31,667 nucleotides of DNA from Tubiluchus corallicola (Eukaryota; Priapulida; Priapulimorpha; Priapulimorphida; Tubiluchidae), in contig JAQGDQ010000419.1 of NCBI GenBank assembly GCA_030141605.1, positions 107,501 through 139,167 on the forward strand, read 5' to 3'. The translations under genes were made by a program, and so were the position numbers. A model generated the notes under the pieces. It did not search any database, was not told the origin of the DNA, and worked only from the letters and a program-made list of their open reading frames with translations. Position 1 is the first letter of the stretch. The number at the start of each line of letters is the position of its first letter. This document shows positions 10,601-22,600 of this stretch, in pieces.

Positions 10601-13600
10601 GCCGTCACATTAAAATGGAAAAAAGATAAACGCCGTCACATTAAACTGGAAAAAAGATAAACGCCATCACATTAAACTGGAAAAAAGATAAACGCCGTCA
10701 CATTAAAATGGAAAAAAGATAAACGCCGTCACATTAAACTGGAAAAAAGATAAGCGCCATCACATTAAACTGGAAAAAAGATAAGCGCCATCACATTAAA
10801 ACGGAAAAAAGATAAGCGCCATCACATTAAACTGGAAAAAAGATAAACGCCGTCACATTAAAATGGAAAAAAGATAAACGCCGTCACATTAAACTGGAAA
10901 AAAGATAAGCGCCATCACATTAAACTGGAAAAAAGATAAGCGCCATCACATTAAAACGGAAAAAAGATAAGCGCCATCACATTAAACTGGAAAAAAGATA
11001 AGCGCCATCACATTAAACTGGAAAAAAGATAAGCGCCATCACATTAAAACGGAAAAAAGATAAGCGCCATCACATTAAACTGGAAAAAAGATAAACGCCG
11101 TCACATTAAAAGGGAAAAAAGATAAACGCCGTCACATTAAAATGGAAAAAAGATAAACGCCGTCACATTAAACTGGAAAAAAGATAAGCGCCATCACATT
11201 AAACTGGAAAAAAGATAAGCGCCATCACATTAAAACGGAAAAAAGATAAGCGCCATCACATTAAACTGGAAAAAAGATAAACGCCGTCACATTAAACTGG
11301 AAAAAAGATAAACGCCGTCACATTAAACTGGAAAAAAGATAAGCGCCATCACATTAAACTGGAAAAAGATAAGCGCCATCACATTAAAACGGAAAAAAGA
11401 TAAGCGCCATCACATTAAACTGGAAAAAAGATAAGCGCCATCACATTAAAACGGAAAAAAGATAAGCGCCATCACATTAAACTGGAAAAAGATAAACGCC
11501 ATCACATTAAACTGGAAAAAAGATAAACGCCGTCACATTAAACTGGAAAAAGATAAACGCCATCACATTAAACTGGAAAAAAGATAAACGCCGTCACATT
11601 AAACTGGAAAAAAGATAAGCGCCATCACATTAAACTGGAAAAAAGATAAGCGCCATCACATTAAAACGGAAAAAAGATAAGCGCCATCACATTAAAACGG
11701 AAAAAAGATAAGCGCCATCACATTAAACTGGAAAAAAGATAAACGCCGTCACATTAAAATGGAAAAAAGATAAACGCCGTCACATTAAACTGGAAAAAAG
11801 ATAAGCGCCATCACATTAAACTGGAAAAAAGATAAGCGCCATCACATTAAAACGGAAAAAAGATAAGCGCCATCACATTAAACTGAAAAAAAGATAAGCG
11901 CCATCACATTAAACTGGAAAGATAAACGCCATCACATTAAACTGAAAGATAAACGCCATCACATTAAACTGGAAAAAAGATAAACGCCGTCACATTAAAC
12001 TGGAAAAAAGATAAGCGCCATCACATTAAACTGGAAAAAAGATAAGCGCCATCACATTAAACTGGAAAAAGATAAACGCCATCACATTAAACTGGAAAAA
12101 AGATAAACGCCGTCACATTAAACTGGAAAAAAGATAAACGCCGTCACATTAAAATAGAAAAAAGATAAACGACGTCACATTAAAATGGAAAAAAAACGCC
12201 GTCACATTAAACTGGAAAAAAGATAAGCGCCATCACATTAAACTGGAAAAAAGATAAGCGCCATCACATTAAACTGGAAAAAAGATAAACGCCGTCACAT
12301 TAAACTGGAAAAAAGATAAACGCCGTCACATTAAAATAGAAAAAAGATAAACGACGTCACATTAAAATAGAAAAAAGATAAACGACGTCACATTAAAATG
12401 GAAAAAAAACGCCGTCACATTAAACTGGAAAAAAGATAAGCGCCATCACATTAAACTGGAAAAAAGATAAACGACGTCACATTAAAATGGAAAAAAAACG
12501 CCGTCACATTAAACTGGAAAAAAGATAAACGCCATCACATTAAACTGGAAAAAAGATAAGCGCCATCACATTAAACTGGAAAAAAGATAAACGCCGTCAC
12601 ATTAAACTGGAAAAAAGATAAACGCCGTCACATTAAACTGGAAAAAAGATAAACGACGTCACATTAAACTGGAAAAAAGATAAACGCCGTCACATTAAAA
12701 TAGAAAAAAGATAAACGACGTCACATTAAAATGGGGAAAAAAACGCCGTCACATTAAACTGGAAAAAAGATAAGCGCCATCACATTAAACTGGAAAAAAG
12801 ATAAACGCCATCACATTAAACTGGAAAAAAGATAAACGCCGTCACATTAAACTGGAAAAAAGATAAACGCCGTCACATTAAAATAGAAAAAAGATAAACG
12901 ACGTCACATTAAAATAGAAAAAAGATAAACGACGTCACATTAAAATGGGAAAAAAACGCCGTCACATTAAACTGGAAAAAAGATAAACGCCGTCACATTA
13001 AACTGGAAAAAAGATAAACGCCGTCACATTAAAATAGAAAAAAGATAAACGACGTCACATTAAAATAGAAAAAAGATAAACGACGTCACATTAAAATGGA
13101 AAAAAAACGCCGTCACATTAAACTGGAAAAAAGATAAACGCCATCACATTAAACTGGAAAAAAGATAAACGCCGTCACATTAAACTGGAAAAAAGATAAG
13201 CGCCATCACATTAAACTGGAAAAAGATAAGCGCCATCACATTAAACTGGAAAAAAGATAAGCGCCATCACATTAAACTGGAAAAAAGATAAACGCCGTCA
13301 CATTAAACTGGAAAAAAGATAAACGCCATCACATTAAAATGGAAAAAAGATAAACGCCGTCACATTAAAATGGAAAAAAGATAAACGCCGTCACATTAAA
13401 ATGGAAAAAAGATAAACGCCATCACATTAAAATGGAAAAAAGATAAACGACGTCACATTAAACTTTAAAAAAGATAAGCGCCATCACATTAAACTGGAAA
13501 AAAGATAAACGCCGTCACATTAAAATGGAAAAAAGATAAGCGCCATCACATTAAAATGGAAAAAGATAAGCGCTGTTACCTATCCCTAGACAACTGGGTG

Positions 13601-16600
13601 GTGGGCAAGGACCGTCATCGCGTGAGAAATGTGCTAGTATGACAAGAACTTTGACGAAGCAGCTGCGCACTTCCGAGCTCGGACATTCAAGGAGGTACTC
13701 GGAGAACCGGCCCGGATGAGCGAAGAGGACGTTATGTGTGAACCAGCTTCGTGCCACGACGCAGTAGCGAAGATGCATACACAGAGCGTCCGACCATTCT
13801 AATGCAGGACCCCTGTAATGATATGAAATGAGAAATGGAAATTATAACAACAAATAAACACGTTGATACAATACAGCCATTGTAAATAAGTGAAAAACCA
13901 ATTATTTGTAATAATAAATATTGTAAGGAGGTTTCAGCAAACACTGATTTTCAGTAAAAAAGACAACTGCTAGCCAGGGACAAAGAAATGAAGTTTTTTT
14001 GTGAGCTAAAATTGACGGTCAACCATCTAATTTACTGTTATACAATGATGACTTACACTTGTACATATTGGCAAGTTCAAAACTCTTCACCCAGTTCTGG
14101 TACTGCCACAAATTTGTAGTAACTGCTGCAGTAAGCCACAGTAATTTCCAGTAAAACTACATTCACGTTGAATAAGGTTACTTATTTATGTGCAGAGGGT
14201 ATACTGCACAACTCTTCCAAAGGCTATAAACCACCACAAACAGTTTAGCACTTAATATGCAAGCGTTAGGCCATGGATAGATAGATTCCATGAATTATAC
14301 TGGTTTTCATGGAAACAACATCTTCTACTTTATAACGCACAACTGAGCACAAATTAGGATGCGTATAAGACGGATGTCAAGTATAAAATACAAGAAACGC
14401 GAGTAGAAAAATTAGCTGGATACCTACCTTAGCGTTTTCTTCGTGTGAAATCCTACGGTAAATAAAAACTTGGCAGCTAATTGTATACTTGTCATTGCTA
14501 ACTCTTCCCCCTCTCTTGACTGTAAATAGAAGCCAACAGATTTAAACATAAGAACAGAAATAAACATAGTACATATGTGATGCATACTAGATGTATCCCA
14601 ACTTACACCAACAATTTTAAACAGTCTTAGTTTGCATACTGAAACTTCCAAGTCAAATCAAGATCACGTATATTACTAACAAACGGTAATACTCTTACTA
14701 TCATCACATGCAAAGTTTCTCAAAAAAAAAGAAATCGGACAAATTTGACAACGTGAAACAAACTAGCTGTTTACAATTAAAACAAATGCTAAACCTTCTG
14801 AGAGTTTATGTTTATTTCAATGTTTGCGAAAAATGTTAGAAGGATTTAGTAACAAAAGTGCGATAAGCTTCTCACGTGATTAGTAAAGTCACGTTCTTTT
14901 CACGCTTGGGTGCTCACATTCTGAACGCCCATTCTTCCACCGATGATGTCATTCATCGACTGAAGAAAGCATTCCACAGCCAATTTCCATCAAAAGTATA
15001 ATAAGTTTTTACGAAAAATAGGTAGTTCATTTTGAGATATTTTTGCACAAACATCATGTAAGCTTCAGAACTTTGAATTTGTTCAAGCAGCAGGTTTACG
15101 GAAAGCCATACTACGCTTTGGAGAAGTCCACCACTTACATCATAATTTTCAAGCGAATAATGGCTACCACTGCTCTTAAAAATGTTTATTCAGCGGTAAC
15201 ATAAATTACCTTTATGCTTTACTAACATTTTTCTTGCAAATTTCTTTGACTTTGACATATGTGTCAAAAAAATATGTCAAAGAAATTTGCAAGAAAAATG
15301 TTAGTAAAGCATAAACGTAATTTTTCTCCTAAATAATTCTAAGCACAAGCTAGCCATTGTTCTCTTGAAAATTATGATGTAAGTGATAATAGTAAAATGA
15401 AACCAACACGCTAAGCGACGCGTCTCTTCCTTTAAAGAATTGAAAAAAATTGCTTGAAAATCAGTGTGCAAAACTAATGTGGATTCTACATCGTCTCAGC
15501 GCCAACAGTTGAAACTCACCAGCTTATCCTGTCCTGATGTAACAGAAACGTAAGACGCATTGCAGCTAACAAGCTTCTTTATAAATTGGAAGTACTCCAG
15601 ACTAAAATGGTTTTTGCTGTGCATGAACTGTACATTTTGCTTACATACGCACTTATAGATGGGCAACGGCATCGGTGATTTCTTTTCTATAGAAAAACAA
15701 AACAAATAACTCAAACAAAAGTTAACTAAACTTAAACCAATAGCAAAAAAAACAAACCCACCAACAATATATTAATTCTCTTGTATATATTTATATATAT
15801 ATAAGATTCGAGGCTACAGCTCGGACGACGGCACCATTTGCGGCGAACTATGCATCAAACGAAAGGTCTCGATCTAGTGTCGTGCCATTGGGGGTTTATT
15901 TTTCGAATCGGGCCCACCGGGACGAACGGGGGGAAAAAAAGGTTTTTCGGCCGTTTTTTGCAAAACTTATACCTCTTATTTCTGTAAAACGGGAACAGGC
16001 CATGGGTGGTGCTGACTATGGATAGATAGCTCGTTCAGCGGTGGATGTAGCAGGCTTATTTAGAATTCGCGAGAGGGCCACTGCGTCCCATAACGGACGT
16101 TTTCCCGGACCAAACTCGCGATTTTTTCGAAATTTTGACCAAACAGCATGCGCAAAAAACGTTCTAGCGGCGCTTAGTGTGACTCTCGGAAGGAGATATA
16201 TGGCTCTTTAGAAAGAGCAAGAACAGGGCTACACGATGGTGTGGACTGCATTTTAGGACAGTCCACCAAAAGGAGTACGACGAGTTAATTAGATGCTATT
16301 TTTGGCAATTTTGCTTGCAAACTGCTGACGCAAAGCCATTGTTCTGACGTCATCCATTATACTCTGTCTATAACCTTAAAACTTTAATTCAGTTAAGCTA
16401 CTGAATTTGCGTTATAAATGAACACTAGATAGGATGTTTGCGTATTATTGATTATACGTGTATTTATACGCAAAATTTTTTACAGGGCCTTTGCTAGTGT
16501 TAAAATAATTTAGAATTGATGGGCGGAAAATCAAAAGGTGCAACTACGTACCAATCTGCAGTGCTTCAAGATTGCGACTAATATCATCAGCCTGATCTTT

Positions 16601-19600
16601 CCGCTCATAAAACAGTATATAGGCGTTCCACCAGCGCTTCTGTCTTCTATATGACATTCTGAAATTAGTAAAAATTAATAAATATTAGGTGCTGCCAACA
16701 CAGTTGTAGTGTAAATTGTAGATTAGTACAAAATGTAATCCGGGTGAGCCAGGGATCACAATACACAACTCTGTAAGGGAATTTTCCCAAAGCATCCGCT
16801 TTTCGTTAGTTCCCAACCATCCTCTTGGAGCGCTACAATAGTGCAATTGATTTTGCAAACTAGTACTGTGAATTGAATATTAAAGGTTGCCCTACGAACA
16901 CTGTAACATTACTTTCAAAGCAAGTAACAATGTAAATGTTTCCGCCTTTCACACAGTTTTATCATTTTTCATTTTACTCATTACTAAAAGTTCTTATAAT
17001 CTTAAAATACGACAGTCTTTATTATTATTATTATAATTATGAGTTTATTTCGTATAAAAATATACAGTTTACAAAGATAAAGATGTTAGTAAAACAGGTA
17101 ATGCGATGTTAGTAAAGTAACATATCTACAGACATTCAACTTTATAATAACCACACATTGTAGTACCCTTGTAATTATATTACATTATACAGTGTTGTAA
17201 GAAGCTATAATAGATATCTTAAAACATAATCTTTAAATGAGTTCTTAACCTTTAACTTTACATTTTTCGTTTAGATCTACAGTACAACCATATTTAAATC
17301 TTAAATTTACTTGACTGTTATTTACATAATAGCATAGCTTTGGAATTTTCAATGTGCAAGACTGCAATTTTTCTCACAAAGTTTAATTTTCGACTATCTA
17401 TTAAATAATATATATGATAGATCTAACATTGCCACTCACAGCACATCAGTAACTTTATTATTAAGAAACAGCTTACTTTTTAAGCATGTGATCGAACACT
17501 TCGCCCATATATTCTCCACCAAAGCACTGATTCTTCATCTCTTCGTCATCGTGCATGTTACATTCTGAAACCTCACCGTCATCAAACTTGTACCATTTAC
17601 CTGTTCCATCCGCACTCCTAGAATAAACACAAACACGACAACATTTAGAAACCAAACAAAATCTGCGATAAATTTAGTTCCAGCCATAATGGCCAAATAA
17701 AAGACTAGATTTATTATAAATTATCCGTGGATTTATTAGGCAAATTTTAAAAGCATATGTACACTGATCTTTGGTGATATATACAAACACATCATTCTTA
17801 TTTAATTTTTTGGTACAGGTAGCTAAATGTAACTTGATAGAATGTACTGATATTTAACAGGACAATACAGAACTGAGCAGAGAGCCACAGGTTTCGACTC
17901 AGTTTTCTTTCTTAAGTGTTTTTGTTTTATCAGTGCAACTTTCAATCTGTGTTTATTTACTTGTTTTCAACTTTTAAGTGCCAGTATAGAAATCACTGTG
18001 TAAGTCGACTTTGAAACACGATGTCACGTGTTTAATTTTTTAATACGTACCTGTGTAAAATGTAAGAATAGTAGTGACCACCACTTGCTTGACCGCTGTG
18101 TACCAGCACACCGACCAGTCTATACTTTGTGCATAAACTACTTCGTAGTGACTCGTCGATGTCATCATCATCATCACTAATCATTTCACCTGTAAACATA
18201 AAAGAGTTGAACTCGGTCGATAGCTTGAACAGATTAATCTATTCAAAATAATGGTTTTAAATGACATTTCGACAGTAACCTCCTATGGGATAATCAAATT
18301 TGCAGCAGAAATTAATACGAACCTTCCACTTTAGCTAGACCTTGTACCGTGTAAGGTTCCATGTCGACTTCCCGCGGAAACTCGAAATAATCGTTGAATT
18401 TGATTGCACATTCGCGTTCGTAGTCGTAGTCGAAGCGTTTCAGCTGAATGGCGAGTACTCGAGGTAGCTTCTTTAGACATAATCGTTTCACCGTGTCAAC
18501 CTACAGCGTACACAATGTGTTCAACTAAATACTTGGAGATACCTGGTATGTGTTAGTAAATCCAGAGCGTTTCAAACTAGTCTTAACAAGTGTAACTTAG
18601 CACGCCAACAAAACGTTAACATATTTGCAAATGTTTTTGATGGAGTCTCAGTTAATTCAGAGTCAATTTTCAACCCCGTTTTAATGCCAAAAGTACCAGA
18701 ACTGGAATTCATATCGTAGCCAACTAAAACGCATACTCCTAATCAGCAGATGTTCATCGTTTTTAATTAGGCGTTTTCATACGACACCGAGAACCGTTTA
18801 CATGCTTCATATTTTCTACAACAATCGGAGCCGTTTTGGCCGCACAAGAAACATCAGTCTGAATTCCTGTGATTTCGTTTCCTGTTTAGATCTTGACCGG
18901 TCTCACTTGACCGATTAACAAGTTTGCAATGGGCAGCAGATCATCATGCGCAACTGTTGTACAGGTAGTCACAGACTTATGACTGTTCAACTTCACTACC
19001 CGACCGCAATTCAGTTAATTAATTATACAAAGTTAATAATTATAACTCGCATTTCCTTCTATTGTTTAAACAAAGTAACTTTAAATCGCTGCCTGTTTTG
19101 ATAAATTCACCGTAGGCGCTGCCATATTTAGTGCTGGTATACACACATCTTGCATGTGAGGGCGCACTGCTGTAACATACGGGTCCAACTTGTGTTTAAT
19201 TTGTGTTACAACCAACCGCCGGAACGTATCACAGTCATAAGTCAACAACTATCAGTAATTCAAAACTGTTTGTGCACAAAGTTATTAATTATACAGCTAC
19301 TAGCATTGAAAAATGAACTTGCTGAAAATCATTTGAAAGTTGACATGCAAGGAAATAAACGAAATTTGCAAAACGCCAACAGACATTCTTGTCTTACTTT
19401 TTTATTGCATTTGTCGCAGTGGTAAGCGTTGGCACCTTCTAGCAAGTCTCCCTTTACGTACTGCTCCAGTGATTCGACTAGATTGCTGTGAAGTCTAATA
19501 TCTATGTTCAGTGATGTGAACGGTTCTTCTCTGGAGTACCTATGTGCAAACGTTTCTTAGAAACGGTTTTTATTAGAAGCCTGTTTAATGTACCATAAGC

Positions 19601-22600
19601 TCAGCAAGTAACAATATACAAAAATTTTACATCAAAGAAACATTTAGTTAAGAAATTTTTAGATAGAGTTCCAATAATCCTCAAAGTTGAGGTAACTTAC
19701 AGGTGAGGTAAAGTAAGAGGTGACTTAGCCTCTTTCAGACGCATGCACAAGATAAATAGCCAAAGATAATAAGGGAGAAGAAATGGCTTTGAAGCAAGTG
19801 TCAAATCGGTCACCCATCCATTTTCTAAACACTGCTTAACTTTCTCAACCATAACTAAGCAGCTATTCATCTTGCTTGCAAGAATCCTTATTAACTACGA
19901 AAAGGTTAGAGCAAAGCAAAGAGTCTGAAAAGCATAAAACACTTTGCACCTACAAAAAAAACTGATAAATGAAAAGAGATTTAAACTAAATAATTTAGTA
20001 GTGACTGTAAACAAATTATATGTATGACAGGCTGATGGTAACCAGTTCTGTAACCTAATAAGTACGTGTGCAATGCATAAGTGAAGGTTTTATTAGCACC
20101 ATACCTATGCGAACCTACACACAAAAATGCAATATACCTGTGTGGACATTCCTTACAGATTTTCTGGTCAGCAAATGAACCGCCGAGAATCGCGGTCAGT
20201 AGCGGCTTCTGTCCTAAACACTTTAGACCTTCGTCCAAACTGTCAACTAAGCTATTATAAAACTCTAGAGCATCATGCTGTTCCCTAAGATTAACTGGTT
20301 CACCCCACAACCTGTAATGCAAAAATGTTGTAACAATTAAGGGAAAACATGATAAAACTATTAACTCCTTCAGGATCACACCATTCATAATAGGTCTTAC
20401 AAGACCTCTGACTTTTCTGTTACTGTATGAACACAGACATAACTAAATGATTACAATTTAGGTACTGTTCTATTCAGGAGAATCTCGGCCACCAAATCAT
20501 GCTATTTGCTTAAACATTTATATGTGATTTAATTGGGTAAAATTAAAAAAAACAAGCTCTCTTCAGGCATTCCAACTGAGCTTATTGAATGACTTAATCT
20601 GGTGTACACTTGCATGATCGTACACACTAATTTATTGACTGCCTGCTTGCTACAACCCTAGCTGTGCAGTGTTCTGCGTTATTCCAGGAAAAACCAACCG
20701 ATCGGCCAAGGACAAATTAAGGTCATTCCATCTTTTAACAGATCATTTCTCCTTAAAACTAGAGTAGACTTGAGGCCAAATTGCATCAAGTGGTGCCGTA
20801 CTTTGTTACAGTGCAAACACTGCAGATATTAAAAGATTTTTTCAATTTTTCTGTCAAATATCGATTTTTAATTTGTCTAAGATAAGCAGATACATTTCAT
20901 ATATAAGTTTGCCTAGAAACCTACAACAATTATCAAATACAATGTAATCGTTACTTAGTGAGAGCAGTTTTTTATGAACCTATGCGATATACAACAAACA
21001 CTTACTGTCCTGAAGAAGTTAATCTTTCATGTAGCTAACAAAGCTGATGGCCATAGTACTTAACACACAAGAAAACACATTGGTTATTTAAGGTTAAAAA
21101 ATACACCTTGAAATTTTGTCTCATCCACATGCTGCCTTATTATGTACAGAGCTTGTATAAGCAACAACATTTTGTAAAATTAAAAAATTTAAACTCCCAG
21201 AATGACAGTTAGGCGCAGCCATTTTGACAGTTAATTATCTGCAACAAGTTTAGATAACATCGCATAAAGTTTGCACTCATAGCACACAATTCACTAACCA
21301 AGCAGAAGTATAAAATCACTTTGTCTTGTCAATAAGATTAAAGATAGGTTTTTGGTGAAACAGTGGTGCACACTGGGAAGGTGAGTCAGTGATGCTTTAC
21401 CACAGGGGTGTGCAAACTGCGGCCCGAGAGATCTTGTGCGGCCCGCAAAGAGGTTTGTCAACATAATGAAAGTGCGGCCCACGCGATCCAGCAGAAGTCG
21501 GTGCCAATATCGCGAAGATAGAGCCGGTAGTTTTTTCCTCTAGATCGGATGGCATTAACCCTTACAAGACCGTTGTCACTTAATGTCACTGTCGGACATG
21601 ACGAAATATATGGTTTTTAATATAAATTTTAATAACTTCTAAAATAGTTTCTTGAGTGTAGTAGTGCAGTAGTAATGATATGCACAAATCGGATGCAAAA
21701 AAATCGTTACTAGGTCCTACTGTACTTGGCTCCTTGACCAAACTGCATGTGGCCCACAGGAATTGAGGGACTGTTTAACGTGGCCCGGCTAGTCAGATAA
21801 TTTGCACACCCCTGCTTTACCAGTTGGCGCAAACACTTTAAAATTACAGAGAATTTTCTTTTCTATTTATATAAGTTTTGCCACCAGATAAGTGTAATGT
21901 TAAGTGATATAACTAAATCTAGGGAAATTAGGGACACTTTTTAAAATTGCCTTCTCTTCCTCTTTAGAAAATAACAATCCAATTTCAGTTTTTTTATCAT
22001 TTTGTAATATTATTTCACTTATTTATTTTATTTGATTTATTTAATTATTTATTCATTTATTTATTTCATTTTATTTCACTTATTTATGTACCATTAATAA
22101 ACCACATGATTCAGTTAGCCATCCCTTTTTGAGAAGTTGGTTTGCCATTTTAAAAGATCGAGTAAAATGAACGAATTCTAAGCAAGCGTCAGACAAAATT
22201 AAAGCTGACTTACTTAAAGTGCTTCCAAAATCCTCTAGGTACGTAGTATTGAAGTTTGCTGCCTTGTAAATGTCCAAAGATTGATTGCACCTGTTTGAGA
22301 ATACCTAGATTATAATCTTTTCTCTCCTGTTCTTTACTAATCGAGACTCTGTCCTCTGAATCGGCGCTGTCGAGATCCGTTGTAATCTAAAACAGTTAAA
22401 ATTGCCACGTGTAGCAGCTAGCAAATATTTAGACACAATAAAAAGAACGTATAGAACACATGTATTTATCATTCTGACACCATCAGAAGCTTAGGAAACA
22501 AAAGAAAGAAAACAACACACATATATGCACTCGCATCTCGGTTTGCAACACAAAAGCAGGGAGACGTCGGTCCAAATTTGCCTATTGTCCGTGTTTACCG

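Noticed and set aside
12150-13120. Many CGTCA half-sites that could bind CREB/ATF factors
   Set aside because: They arise from one repeated unit in an intron far from any visible promoter, and the full TGACGTCA palindrome is not formed.
10448-13579. CRISPR-like array of short repeats
   Set aside because: The units are directly adjacent with no unique spacers, and the array lies in an intron of a metazoan gene. It is a minisatellite.
13732-13944. Minus-strand frame overlapping the exon 17 start
   Set aside because: Only the frame that gives [11 protein letters not shown]...[10 protein letters not shown] matches USP9X; this frame crosses the acceptor and has no family signal.
20640-20820. Cys-rich plus-strand stretch resembling a THAP-type zinc finger
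   Set aside because: The spacing of Cys and His does not fit a THAP domain and the frame is short; there is no second supporting motif.
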